Shown: positions 23,178 through 32,565, numbered from the stretch's first letter. The stretch is 64,000 bases of DNA from Methylocaldum sp035627495 (GCF_035627495.1 NZ_DASPLO010000210.1:1-64000), one strand, 5' to 3'. Numbers and translations are program-made. The notes: a model not told the origin generated them from the sequence alone.

Positions 23178-26100
23178 TCAAGCGGGCGGTACTGGTTCGA
23201 CAGGCTTCGCCGCCTCGGATTTTTCCTTCTTTTTTCTCGGCCGCCACAAGCCGTCCGAGGCGTAGCAATTCCATCCCCAGCGCAGCCAATCCAGGAGCGA
23301 GTAGGCCAGCCATAAAGCCCAGGCCAGCATCAGCACGCGGTACACCCAGAGGGGCGCCGAAACGATCCAAGGCCGGGGAAGTGTTGGGCCGCTGCGGTCC
23401 TGATACCAGTTCAAGCTGTACGCATTGGAGCCGTTACCGGCGATTTGCATGTCCGGCAATCCCAGCAATCCGTGGCGGACCGCCTCCAGCAAAAAGGAGA
23501 GGGCGACCAAGGTCAGCACGGCGAGCCCAGCTTGGAGCAGATTGAATTGCGAGTCGTCCAGCTTTTGCCCCATGTTCGCCCGCCATCCCAAGGCCAGCAA
23601 CCAACCGGCCACGACGATCCCTCCGATGACCGGAATCTGGCTGAGGCCGATCAATAACAGAAGCCATTGCCAAAACTTAATCGGTGTCCAGGGCAGCTTT
23701 CCCAATGCGACCGAAAGCAGGGCGATCACGATGAGAACTCCCCAGAACAAGACAGCCGGGCCGAAGCGGGGGCCACCCACCAGCAGTACCCACCGGTCCT
23801 GGCCCAGCGAAAAAGTGGTCGCGCTATTTACGCTGGGGATGCCGAGGTCGATTTCGGGGGCGATGAGGCGGCTGCGTATCCCGGACCCGTCGCGCCACAC
23901 CAGGGTTGCTGTCTGTTCACCCGGATGAATCGGCAGCGAAACCAGGCGGCCTTGCTGCCGCACCGGCTGCGCGGCCCCATCCATGCTGACCGATTGCAGT
24001 TCGGCATGCTCCGGGAGTTTTACCGCATGTTGCCCGCCCTGTGAGCTGCGCAGCGTCAGCATCAAGGCGGCATCCGTCGCGTGAATTCCCGGATTCAGTT
24101 CGAGCCGGCTGCGGTCTATGGTCAGGGTATTGCCGGGTACGCCCTGAGGCCGGGTCAAGCGAAGCGTAACGGATTCTCCGGGCCAGGGGCGCCATTCCGG
24201 CAGCCAATTGCCTTCCGCGTCCTGGTGGTGGATGACCACGAGTCCCTCGGGTTTCATATGCCAGATCGGGCTGATGTCCGCTCGCCAAATCTCGATCCAG
24301 CCGGTGGTCTCAGGCGCCTTGAGATTGACCGTTGCGCCCTTGGAGAGGACCGATTCCCAACTCGTTGCATGCTGCCCCGGCAACAGGTTGAGCACCACCT
24401 TTCCATCCTCGACTTGCAGCCCCGGCGTGACGACCGATTCTCCCTCGATAAGAGGAACGCTGACGACGACGGGGCGATCAGAAGGCGAGGCCCGGCGCAC
24501 CACCGTAACGACGCGCCAGTCCAAACCGATTCTCAGCGTGCGCTCGACCTCCAGAAACGGCGGCAGGGGCCGGGACTCCAGCACCGGCAGCTCGGCGGAC
24601 GGCCGATCGCCATTTGATACCCGTACGAGCTGCAACTGGACATCGGGAATGCCGTTCTCGCGGATGCCTTCGATTCGCCAGCCTTCACCCGATGCTTCAA
24701 CTCGCCGGGGCTTGAGCGGTAAAGGGATCTGTATCTGATCCCGCGCAAGCAAGATTCCGGAAAGCGTCACGACATGACGGCCCGGTTTCAGAGCCAGCCA
24801 GAGTCCGCCGTCCTGGCTGCGGAACAGGCCCTCCGCCGGCGTGTTATCGACCTCGACTTTGGACGGCGTCCATTGCGCGGTGTTCACCGGCAAGGGTAGG
24901 GCGATCAGCTCCTGGGCATGAATTTCCAAGGTTTGCCGCAACTCCGAGCGCCTGGCATCGATCTTGAGCAACGGGACCTCGGCGCATTGCGGCAAACAAT
25001 CGGGAGGCGCGAGCAGGCGCGACTTGAGTTCTTCGAGGAGAGCCGCATTCGGAAAATCGGCCTTGGCATCCGGTATGAACAGAAGCAGCGGAAGCAACAA
25101 TAGCGGCAGGGCCGAACGAGGCGAAAAGGGACGAAACTGCGGCCGTCCGCCCAAGAAAAACACGGCCAAGCCAATCAAAAGCGCGATACGTAGAAAATTC
25201 AGCAGCAAATTGACCGTCGGGGAGAGCAGCACCAGGCCAATTTCCTGGTTGCGGAGGACGGGGCCATTCCAAGTCAGCGGAATCGATTTCCAATGCCATT
25301 CCGGCAAGCCTGGGCCGGTTTGGGTTATCGCGTTGGGGTCGGTCTCCTTGAAGGCTCGGCCCTCCATGTCCGCCGAAGAGGGGACAGCCGGGGGCGCACC
25401 CCGTTCATAGAGCTTCGGTCGGGGCGTGTACGACTCCATGGTTTGAGGTGCTTCGACAGGCGCTTCTTCCTGTTTCCGAAATTCGGCGGGAGCCTCCGAT
25501 GGCATGGCAACCCAGGGTTGTTCCAACTGGGGGTAAAGAGCGAAGCGGGCCTGATCGACCATGAACGGAATGGCGATAAGGATGAGGGCCAGCACGGCAA
25601 GATTCCGGTAGATGCGAACGGCCGATGTGATTCGTCCCTCCGGCAAAACCGTCAGTAAGGCGGCCGCCGCCAGAATGTTGAGCCAGACGTAACGCGGAGC
25701 GCCCGGTTCGTGCCAGAGCAGTGCCAAGGCGAGCAGCGTAAAGACAGCATACGGCCAGGACCATAATCGCGCCACGGCCATGGCCGTAATCAGCACCACG
25801 AAGAGATCGAGCAGCGTCCATCTCGCGATCCAGGTGCCCGGCGCATGGTCTACCCCGGTCGCGGCGAACAGACGCCATCCTGGAGGAAGATTAAGCTCGG
25901 CGTTCACGCTTCGGAAATCCTTGTCCCAGCCGACCGCAGAAAGGGTTCGAGTGTCTTTGATTCGGCTGTCGGCGGAAAGACTGACCGCCCCGCGCCTGAC
26001 CTCGACGCCGATGGCTCCGGTTTCGTCCTCGCGCGTAATGGACTGCGGTTCTCCGTCGATGGCAACGCGGCCGAGATCGACACCCGGCCGTACGTTCAGT

Positions 26101-27242
26101 CGCCAGTCCCGAGTCATGCGGCCGCCGATATCGTCGTTTACCGTGTAGCCGCCGCCGTCGAAATCCAGCCAAATGCGCCGGTGCAGGGTGAGGCTGTCGG
26201 GTTCCGGTTCCGGGTCGCCGCGCCGGATGAGCTTCAGATTCATCGCGGTGCCGGACTCCATCCTGTAGGCGGGAAACGCTTTCCATTCTTCGGGAAGATT
26301 CGTTTGGCGCGGATCGATGGCGGCAACGCCCTCTATCTCGACGACACGAAATTGAGGCCGGGCATCAAAAACCCAGATTTCCTCCGAGGGCCAGGGCGCG
26401 GTGCTCGGAGGCAGTTGGAGCGATTCGACCGGCACCGGAAACCGGGCGGCGAGTTGTACGGTCCAGTGCCCCGGACGAAGCTGCAGACGTAGTTTTCCAT
26501 CGGGTTCCAAACGGGCCGGCAGGGACGAAGTGATCTGCAAAGGGATCGACTCGGGCGGCAAAGCCCCATCGAGAAGAATTTCCCGCTGTCTGCCGGATAC
26601 ATCTAAATCCATTTGCGTTATGACGCGAAGCGGCGTTTCGTCGATGACCCGGCGGTAAACCTGAACGTCGACCGTATCAGTTCTTTCCGAAGGCGCCGCA
26701 TCTTCCGACGCCTGACGGTAGACCCACAACTGTCCTTGTTCGTTGAAGGCCGGGAAGGGGACGGATTGACCTTTGACTGTCAGGGAAATGATGCCGGTAT
26801 CATTGGGCACCGCGAGATTTGCCGGTAGGCGGTCCCAAATAAACCTGCCCTTAACGCTATGGTCACCCGGAGCGAGGCGGATTCCGGGGATGTTCTCGAC
26901 GGTTGCGATGACGGCCGGCTTCCCGTCGACCTCGACCTGCTGTGGCCAGTGTTCGACATCGCCGGGAAGCGGCAGCCAACTCTCCGCATAAACGTGAGCA
27001 TCCAAAGCGAAACGACCGGCACGATCATCCAACACCAGTTCGAGACGCGTCGGCCAAATGCAGCGCCGGTCTTCGGGGTTAGTGTGTACGGACGGACAAG
27101 ACCGATTTTCGTGCCCATGCAGGACCCAGTCGGTCCAGGGTTTGAGCGGGTCGGGAACCGAGTCTGACGGTAGTGGATCGGCAAGGGCGACGGCCGTAAA
27201 AAGCAGGAGAGGAAAGACCAACAGCATCGGCCGACGAAACAT
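23178..27242 (-). CDS. Uncharacterised 1354-aa duplicated membrane protein
   Basis: I do not recognise this family. From the ATG at 27242, a signal peptide (MFRRPMLLVFPLLLFTAVALA) leads to a beta-rich region (about 50-450), membrane helices at about 476-560 and 672-697, and a second signal-like stretch ending IPDAKADF near 728. A second beta-rich region and five or so C-terminal helices follow, ending in a Lys/Pro-rich tail. Residues about 61-115 (CIWPTRLELVLDD..., PLPGDVEHW, VEVDGKPA) and about 749-805 (CLPQCAEVPLLKIDARR, PLPVNTAQW, VEVDNTPA) resemble each other. The protein therefore appears to be an ancient tandem fusion. A weaker alternative start lies further upstream. It is monocistronic. 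Confidence 0.7.
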   Translation of the reverse strand: MFRRPMLLVFPLLLFTAVALADPLPSDSVPDPLKPWTDWVLHGHENRSCPSVHTNPEDRRCIWPTRLELVLDDRAGRFALDAHVYAESWLPLPGDVEHWPQQVEVDGKPAVIATVENIPGIRLAPGDHSVKGRFIWDRLPANLAVPNDTGIISLTVKGQSVPFPAFNEQGQLWVYRQASEDAAPSERTDTVDVQVYRRVIDETPLRVITQMDLDVSGRQREILLDGALPPESIPLQITSSLPARLEPDGKLRLQLRPGHWTVQLAARFPVPVESLQLPPSTAPWPSEEIWVFDARPQFRVVEIEGVAAIDPRQTNLPEEWKAFPAYRMESGTAMNLKLIRRGDPEPEPDSLTLHRRIWLDFDGGGYTVNDDIGGRMTRDWRLNVRPGVDLGRVAIDGEPQSITREDETGAIGVEVRRGAVSLSADSRIKDTRTLSAVGWDKDFRSVNAELNLPPGWRLFAATGVDHAPGTWIARWTLLDLFVVLITAMAVARLWSWPYAVFTLLALALLWHEPGAPRYVWLNILAAAALLTVLPEGRITSAVRIYRNLAVLALILIAIPFMVDQARFALYPQLEQPWVAMPSEAPAEFRKQEEAPVEAPQTMESYTPRPKLYERGAPPAVPSSADMEGRAFKETDPNAITQTGPGLPEWHWKSIPLTWNGPVLRNQEIGLVLLSPTVNLLLNFLRIALLIGLAVFFLGGRPQFRPFSPRSALPLLLLPLLLFIPDAKADFPNAALLEELKSRLLAPPDCLPQCAEVPLLKIDARRSELRQTLEIHAQELIALPLPVNTAQWTPSKVEVDNTPAEGLFRSQDGGLWLALKPGRHVVTLSGILLARDQIQIPLPLKPRRVEASGEGWRIEGIRENGIPDVQLQLVRVSNGDRPSAELPVLESRPLPPFLEVERTLRIGLDWRVVTVVRRASPSDRPVVVSVPLIEGESVVTPGLQVEDGKVVLNLLPGQHATSWESVLSKGATVNLKAPETTGWIEIWRADISPIWHMKPEGLVVIHHQDAEGNWLPEWRPWPGESVTLRLTRPQGVPGNTLTIDRSRLELNPGIHATDAALMLTLRSSQGGQHAVKLPEHAELQSVSMDGAAQPVRQQGRLVSLPIHPGEQTATLVWRDGSGIRSRLIAPEIDLGIPSVNSATTFSLGQDRWVLLVGGPRFGPAVLFWGVLIVIALLSVALGKLPWTPIKFWQWLLLLIGLSQIPVIGGIVVAGWLLALGWRANMGQKLDDSQFNLLQAGLAVLTLVALSFLLEAVRHGLLGLPDMQIAGNGSNAYSLNWYQDRSGPTLPRPWIVSAPLWVYRVLMLAWALWLAYSLLDWLRWGWNCYASDGLWRPRKKKEKSEAAKPVEPVPPA

Positions 27243-27398
27243 GAGGGTTCTCCATCTAAAAAGGTAAGGCAGAGGTTTGCCGTTATCAGATTTGTAAAAG
27301 TAGTGTAACGCTTGAAATACGTCTATCGGGGAAAGAGGCCGAAGTGCGTTAGAGGACGAAAACGTAAAGTTTGATGTCATTAAGCACACAGACGCATC

Positions 27399-27686
27399 AT
27401 GTGCGACATGAAACCGGTGAACTGGCGTACCGACAAAAATGTCCGGGTCAAGAGAGAGCGGGGCGTGTCGTATGAATAGGTGCTATCGGCCATGTCACAT
27501 GGCGGCCTTCTCGATGTGCTCGATCATCCGAACACAGAGCAGTACCCGAACCAACGCAAGTTCGTGGTTCGCATCCGTGGCTACGCTTATCTGGTGCCGT
27601 TCGTAGAGACCGACAGCGAGATCTTTCTAAAAACGATCACTCCAAGTCGGAAAGCTACCCGCAAATATCTGGTAGAGGACAGTTGA
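27399..27686 (+). pseudogene. BrnT-like toxin, interrupted by an amber codon
   Basis: Continuous translation from an ATG at 27399 or 27408 gives KPVNWRTDKNVRVKRERGVS, then YE, then a TAG at 27477-27479. The frame continues VLSAMSHGGLLDVLDHPN, a YPNQRKFVVRIRGYAYLVPF segment, and ends KTITPSRKATRKYLVEDS. The RGVSYE-EVL and FLKTIxPSRKAT patterns match a common toxin family annotated BrnT-like. A Glu codon GAG to TAG change explains the break. A shorter product could start at GTG 27480 but would lack the N-terminal strand. The antitoxin gene follows 1 bp later. Confidence 0.7.
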
Positions 27687-27687
27687 A

Positions 27688-28011
27688 ATGGATAAAGAAA
27701 GCAAACTTGAAGAAGAAATTCTGGCTTCTTTTGAAAGAGATGAGTGGCGATCCGTGCCCAGTCTCAAGGAGGAAATCGCGCGCTATGCATCAATAGCCTC
27801 CACTTCGCTTGCCAAGGACAAACCTGTCAATATACGTATTTCATCCCGTGACCTCGAAGACATCCAAGCAAAGGCTGCGGAAGAGGGGATCCCCTATCAG
27901 ACACTGATGGCTAGCGTACTTCACAAGTACGTCACAGGACGTCTTATCGAGACGCCACCGAGTCCAACGCCTCGTTCAATCCGGACCGCCCGCAAGCGGG
28001 CAGCCGGTTAG
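27688..28011 (+). CDS. CopG/BrnA-type antitoxin
   Basis: The protein has 107 aa. A helical N-terminus (LEEEILASFERDEW) would contact the toxin. PVNIRISSRDLEDIQAKAAE followed by EGIPYQTLMASVLHKYV matches a ribbon-helix-helix DNA-binding domain, which would autoregulate the operon. The C-terminal tail is basic and disordered. It follows the toxin frame immediately, as is typical of this pair. It appears intact although the toxin is broken, so it may be an orphan antitoxin or in the process of decay. Confidence 0.75.
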   Translation: MDKESKLEEEILASFERDEWRSVPSLKEEIARYASIASTSLAKDKPVNIRISSRDLEDIQAKAAEEGIPYQTLMASVLHKYVTGRLIETPPSPTPRSIRTARKRAAG

Positions 28012-28129
28012 CTTTGGGCTGTTTGAATCCAACGATATTTTATGAACGAGGTTATCGGTTTTACTTCTTCTCGCGGGATGAGGGGTGAGGGTGTTCGAGA
28101 GATAGCTTTCTTTTCTTTACGAGCAGTAA

Positions 28130-28196
28130 ATGCAGGGAAGGGGACGGATTGCCCGTTGACCGTCAAGGAAATGATGCCCGCGTCGCGGTCCAGCAA
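28130..28196 (-). pseudogene. Relic fragment of the 1354-aa membrane protein gene
   Basis: The minus-strand translation DAGIISLTVNGQSVPFPAF matches residues about 148-167 (DTGIISLTVKGQSVPFPAF) of the protein encoded at 23178-27242. The DNA (AGGGAAGGGGACGGATTG and onward) parallels 26747-26812 with several substitutions. Similarity stops on both sides. This looks like the remains of a second, deleted copy. It lies on the far side of the toxin-antitoxin pair. The rest of 28012-28485 holds no gene I can support. Confidence 0.7.
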
Positions 28197-28485
28197 CGCA
28201 TGAAGGTGTCTCCTGCCCGAAAAGAAACGGTGAGCTTAAGGAATGTATGTAACGTCACATATAGAGAAAGGTGCCAACGAAATATTCTTTACTTTGGCCT
28301 GAGGTAATCTTGTCAGTCCTACGCAGCGTAAAGTCGCAATGATTTACTTACCATGTAGACGATATCTACTCCACTGGTCTTCCGCCGAGGATTGGCGGAA
28401 TCCAGCTCCCTTCATCGTAGCGGCATTGCTCAGTTATGCCAGTTGTTTGCCTCTTGCCATATCTGCTGAGCTGTCGGAAGCGCTG

Positions 28486-28513
28486 TTGACGCTTATACGG
28501 CAGCAGCTATAAT
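28486..28513 (+). promoter_or_regulatory. Sigma70 promoter of the polysaccharide locus
   Basis: A TTGACG -35 (28486-28491), a 16-bp spacer and a perfect TATAAT -10 (28508-28513) lie about 175 bp upstream of the wzm start. No ops/JUMPstart sequence was recognised in the roughly 165-nt leader. Confidence 0.65.
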
Positions 28514-28687
28514 CCGCCCTTCGCCTAATTCCCGCATGGAATGCCTTGTTGCTGTGCTTACCAGTAGAGAACGTGTTGACTGCCTTGTCAGACCAGTTCG
28601 GTCACCACTGAAAACGCCCAAACACGAGAAGAGATGGCACCGCGGCTCGTCTTCCATCCTACCTATTCTCGGCGCAGAAAAATATAA

Positions 28688-29512
28688 ATGACCCGAGAGA
28701 TTAAAACTTCGCCCGCAGCTATTGCCAAAAGTTTCTGGAGCAATCGTCAGCTAATCTGGCAAATGACCAAGCGCGACGTGGTTGGTCGCTATCGGGGCTC
28801 TATCATGGGGCTCGCCTGGTCCTTCTTTAATCCGGTTCTGATGCTGACGGTCTATACGTTCGTCTTCAGCGTGGTATTCAAGGCACGTTGGGGTGCGGGC
28901 GGTGAAGAAAGCAAGACTGAGTTCGCCATCATCCTCTTTGCCGGCATGATCGTGCACGCCTTATTCGCAGAGTGTGTTAACCGTGCCCCCGGGCTCATCC
29001 TAAGCAATGTCAATTACGTTAAAAAAGTAGTATTTCCTCTGGAGATTCTGCCTTGGGTGACGATGGGATCGGCTCTGTTTCATACTGCAATCAGTGTCAT
29101 TGTGCTCCTGACGTTTTTCGCGACGCTGAATTTCTATCTCAACTGGACCGTGGTTTTCCTGCCGCTCGTTTTGCTCCCCCTCGTATTGGTCACGATGGGT
29201 GCGGCGTGGTTTCTCGCCGCCACCGGCGTTTATTTGAGAGACGTTGGGCAGACTACGGGACTCGTTACCACGATCATGATGTTTCTTGCCCCCGTCTTTT
29301 ATCCAATCTCGGTGCTGCCGCAGGAATACCAGCATTGGCTGCACCTTAATCCTTTGACTTTCATCATTGAACAGATGAGAAACGTGCTGATCTGGGGGAA
29401 AACTCCCGATCTGTACGGGCTTGGATGTTATTCGGCGGCAAGTCTATTGGTGGCATGGGTAGGTTATTTCTGGTTTCAGAAGACGCGGAGGGGATTTGCC
29501 GATGTCCTCTGA
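28688..29512 (+). CDS. wzm: O-antigen/polysaccharide ABC transporter permease Wzm
   Basis: The protein has 274 aa. The N-terminal cytosolic segment (LIWQMTKRDVVGRYRGSIMG) precedes six hydrophobic helices, with the ABC-2 permease pattern LAWSFFNPVLMLTVYTFVFS. This matches Wzm/RfbD-like permeases of polysaccharide exporters. It exports a finished, undecaprenyl-linked glycan across the inner membrane with Wzt. Its stop overlaps the wzt start by eleven bases. It is the first gene after the promoter at 28486. Confidence 0.9.
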   Translation: MTREIKTSPAAIAKSFWSNRQLIWQMTKRDVVGRYRGSIMGLAWSFFNPVLMLTVYTFVFSVVFKARWGAGGEESKTEFAIILFAGMIVHALFAECVNRAPGLILSNVNYVKKVVFPLEILPWVTMGSALFHTAISVIVLLTFFATLNFYLNWTVVFLPLVLLPLVLVTMGAAWFLAATGVYLRDVGQTTGLVTTIMMFLAPVFYPISVLPQEYQHWLHLNPLTFIIEQMRNVLIWGKTPDLYGLGCYSAASLLVAWVGYFWFQKTRRGFADVL

Positions 29513-30962
29513 CGAGATCGCCATTCGAGCTAATAATCTCAGCAAGTGCTATCAGATTTACGATCGCCCGCAGGACCGGCTGAAGCAATCCATCGTTCCT
29601 CGCCTGCAAAGGCTCGTCGGGCGCTCGCCCAAACCTTATTTTCGGGAATTTTGGGCGCTGAAGGATCTGTCCTTCGAAGTCCGCAAGGGAGAAACGGTCG
29701 GTATCATCGGCCGCAACGGCTCGGGCAAATCCACTTTGCTGCAAATGATCTGCGGCACGCTTACGCCCACGACCGGAAGCGTGGAAGTCAACGGACGCGT
29801 GGCGGCCCTGCTCGAGCTTGGCGCCGGTTTCAACCCGGAATTTACCGGCCGGGAAAACGTATACATGAACGGGGCGGTGCTCGGGTTGAGCAAAGAGGAA
29901 ATCGACGAACGATTCGAAGATATTGTCGCTTTTGCGGACATCGGCGAGTTCATCGAGCAGCCGGTAAAGACCTATTCCAGCGGTATGTTCGTCCGACTGG
30001 CATTCGCGGTGCAGGCCTGCGTTGAGCCGGATGTGTTCATCGTAGATGAGGCGCTGGCGGTTGGTGACATCTTCTTCCGGCAAAAATGCTACCAGCGATT
30101 GGAGACGCTTCGTAGCAACGGAACATCGATTTTACTGGTAACGCATGCAATGCTCGACGTCGAGCAGTTCTGTCAGCGCGCGATCCTTTTAGATCATGGC
30201 CAGGAGATTTTCCAGGGCAGCGCTTCCGAAGCGGTAAAACGCTACTATTTGGTCGAGCAGCAGAATCGTTTTTCTCCCGAAAAAGCTGTAACGCCGGCTC
30301 CAGTAGCCTCTTGCGAATCAGATTTCGGCACAATTAAGGAAGGTTTTTTCTGGCCCGAGCCGGACGCATTTCTCGATATATCCGCGATATCACAGGTCTC
30401 CAACGGTTGGGCGAGATGTACCGGGATTGCCTTGTGTGACAAAAACGGCAGGCCCTGCAAAGTATTCCAGCAAGGCGAGACCGCAAGCTTTTTTTATGAA
30501 TTTGAATTGCTTCGAGATATCGAAGTGCCTATTGGCGGTATAGTAATTGCTAATGACAAAGGGATAATTGTTCACGGCAAAAGTACATTGGAGTATGGCT
30601 CAGACGTTCCTAAGTGGGTTAAAAAGCTGTCTCGCCTCAGATTTCGGCAGGACATCGATCTTGCGATTGGATGTGGTGAGTATACCTTCACAGTCGGGCT
30701 GGCCACGATTGACGACGTGAATTACAGCTTACGCTCAGAATATTCTCATCAAGATTTAACAACAAAGATACTTAGGTTGTGCCATCTCCCTAATATGGAG
30801 ATTTTTACTGTTTTTCCTCGCAAAAACGGAGCGCCTGTGCAGCTTCTACACCATGGTATGGCTGATCTTCCTGGTAAATGCCATGTCTTAACGACAGAGG
30901 CGAATTCGAGTGATGTGAGGTGGGAAGCCCCAATGGTGGAAGAAACGGACGGATCGATTTGA
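29502..30962 (+). CDS. wzt: O-antigen ABC transporter ATPase Wzt with glycan-binding domain
   Basis: The protein has 486 aa. The ATPase half has Walker A GIIGRNGSGKSTLLQ, a signature YSSGMFVRLAF and Walker B VFIVDEALAVGD. From about residue 300 a beta-sandwich C-terminal domain follows, starting near FWPEPDAFLDISA. In Wzt this domain recognises the terminal modification of the glycan before export. The first half is GC-rich like the flanking genome. The C-terminal half, from roughly 30300 on, is AT-rich like the downstream O-polysaccharide genes. This suggests domain exchange to fit a new glycan. Confidence 0.9.
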   Translation: MSSDEIAIRANNLSKCYQIYDRPQDRLKQSIVPRLQRLVGRSPKPYFREFWALKDLSFEVRKGETVGIIGRNGSGKSTLLQMICGTLTPTTGSVEVNGRVAALLELGAGFNPEFTGRENVYMNGAVLGLSKEEIDERFEDIVAFADIGEFIEQPVKTYSSGMFVRLAFAVQACVEPDVFIVDEALAVGDIFFRQKCYQRLETLRSNGTSILLVTHAMLDVEQFCQRAILLDHGQEIFQGSASEAVKRYYLVEQQNRFSPEKAVTPAPVASCESDFGTIKEGFFWPEPDAFLDISAISQVSNGWARCTGIALCDKNGRPCKVFQQGETASFFYEFELLRDIEVPIGGIVIANDKGIIVHGKSTLEYGSDVPKWVKKLSRLRFRQDIDLAIGCGEYTFTVGLATIDDVNYSLRSEYSHQDLTTKILRLCHLPNMEIFTVFPRKNGAPVQLLHHGMADLPGKCHVLTTEANSSDVRWEAPMVEETDGSI

Positions 30963-30989
30963 AGTCTCCTCAGTTACTAAATAAATAAT

Positions 30990-31718
30990 ATGGAAAATTA
31001 TCCATGTAAGAGGATTATCCTCTCCGAATATCCGAAATCAGGCGGTTCATGGGTGGTCAGTATGTTGGGTGATGCCCTTCATCTGCCAAAAAGAGATATT
31101 TACGTAAAAACGGGATTTGACCTTTTCGATATTTCTAAGCATCCATGGTACGAATCGGCACCCAATCTGAATTTCCCTGAAACCTGCGTAATTAAGAGTC
31201 ATGAGTTGCCAGGTTCATCATTAATTAATTTTCCAGCGTATTTTTTTCATTTAGTCCGTGATGGCCGGGACGTAGTTGTATCCAAATACTTCTATGAAAA
31301 AGAGTTCTGTGTTGAAAACGGAATATACGATGAGTTTGTTGTGGTTTTTGAAGAGTATGTGGCTAAAACAGCAGTCGAATGGCGAGATTATGTGCAGGCG
31401 TGGCTAAATGCAGGTTCTACTTTTTATTTCTACGAGTCTTTTTTGAAAGAGCCTGTCACTACATTACACAGGATAATCAAGGACATCGATTTGGATGCGG
31501 GTATTCCAGAGAAGCAGATTTTAAGAGCCGTGGAAGCGAATTCGAAGGAGGAATTTAAGCGTTCTTTAGACCGGACATTTAAGCACAATACATTTGTGCG
31601 CAAAGCAACAAGTGGCGATTGGCGAAATCATTTCGATCATAGGCATATTGAAGCTTTTAAAGATATTGCCGGCGATACTCTTATTCGTCTCGGTTACGAA
31701 AAAAGCTTAGATTGGTAG
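30990..31718 (+). CDS. Sulfotransferase domain protein
   Basis: The protein has 242 aa. The PAPS 5'-phosphosulfate loop is SEYPKSGGSWVVSML, a variant of PKSGTTW. The 3'-phosphate motif is HLVRDGRDVVVSKYFY. Both are hallmarks of cytosolic-type sulfotransferases that use PAPS. In a polysaccharide locus the likely acceptor is a sugar hydroxyl of the glycan or its lipid-linked intermediate. No PAPS synthesis genes are present in the window. It lies 27 bp after wzt, in the same operon. Confidence 0.85.
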   Translation: MENYPCKRIILSEYPKSGGSWVVSMLGDALHLPKRDIYVKTGFDLFDISKHPWYESAPNLNFPETCVIKSHELPGSSLINFPAYFFHLVRDGRDVVVSKYFYEKEFCVENGIYDEFVVVFEEYVAKTAVEWRDYVQAWLNAGSTFYFYESFLKEPVTTLHRIIKDIDLDAGIPEKQILRAVEANSKEEFKRSLDRTFKHNTFVRKATSGDWRNHFDHRHIEAFKDIAGDTLIRLGYEKSLDW

Positions 31719-31728
31719 CCAAGCTAAA

Positions 31729-32565
31729 ATGACTGTAAAACAGACTCTACTACAGATTGAGGCAGTACTTGAGGGTTACGACGCCGTAAGCCAGCTCTAC
31801 CCCTACTGCCCCCCCATGTCAATGTGGCGCGCATGGGAGTATGCCGCTTATCAACGTTATCAACTTGCGGAGCCAGTGTTGGATGTCGGTTGCGGGGATG
31901 GGCAATATTTCCGGCTTATCTGGCCCACGTTAAAAGAGGTTGTTGGGGTGGATATTGATCCCGGCGTCGCCGATTCAGCAAGACGATCGGGTGTCTATAG
32001 CGAAGTGCACGTAATGCCAGCCCATCAGCTGACCTTGCCGGCGGGCAGCTTTGCATCGGCTTTTGCCAATTGCTCATTGGAGCATATGGATCATTTGTCA
32101 GAAGTGCTGAACGGCATTTTTTGTTGCCTACGTCCTGGCGGACAGCTTCTGTTGAGCGTTGTAACCGATAAGCTCATCGAGTGGTCTGCACTCCCAACTC
32201 TTATTCATGAGATGGGGGACCCGAGATGGGCTGAATCGTTGTTAAACGAATACAAGGCCTATCACCATCTGGTCAATGCTTTGCCGCCCGCCGTGTGGGT
32301 GGAGCGCTTGGAGCAGGTTGGTTTTCAAGTCGTTGAGTATATACCTATCGTTCCGGAAGTAATCAGTCGTCTGTTCTTGTTTATTGATCATTTATGGCAT
32401 GTTCGAAAAGCAAACAGCGAGCTGGGTGATACCTTATTTCCTTACTTGACGGGGTTGCCATCCTTTCCGCAAGCCTTCAGAAAAGTACTTACCGGAGTTT
32501 TAGAGATGGAGCGAAATTGGTCCTTGGGCAGCGGGGCTGTTTACTGTGCGAGGAGACCTGAATGA
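31729..32565 (+). CDS. Class I SAM-dependent methyltransferase
   Basis: The protein has 278 aa. The SAM-binding motif I is PVLDVGCGDGQYFRL, the acidic strand VVGVDIDPG follows, and motif II lies at ASAFANCSLEHMDH. There is no membrane segment. Methyltransferases in polysaccharide loci O-methylate sugars, often at the chain end. The stop overlaps the next gene by four bases, so the two methyltransferases are translationally linked. Confidence 0.85.
   Translation: MTVKQTLLQIEAVLEGYDAVSQLYPYCPPMSMWRAWEYAAYQRYQLAEPVLDVGCGDGQYFRLIWPTLKEVVGVDIDPGVADSARRSGVYSEVHVMPAHQLTLPAGSFASAFANCSLEHMDHLSEVLNGIFCCLRPGGQLLLSVVTDKLIEWSALPTLIHEMGDPRWAESLLNEYKAYHHLVNALPPAVWVERLEQVGFQVVEYIPIVPEVISRLFLFIDHLWHVRKANSELGDTLFPYLTGLPSFPQAFRKVLTGVLEMERNWSLGSGAVYCARRPE

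Noticed and set aside
3519..27479. Possible use of TAG as a sense codon, suggested by two genes with in-frame amber codons
   Set aside because: Several intact genes in the window end in TAG (mxaD itself, phaA, oadB), and neither broken gene is conserved with an amber at that place. Independent nonsense mutations or sequencing errors are more likely.
28380..28400. TTCCGCC...GGCGGAA hairpin before the wzm promoter as a riboswitch or attenuator
   Set aside because: It lies upstream of the promoter at 28486 and is only a 7-bp stem. No conserved riboswitch sequence was recognised.
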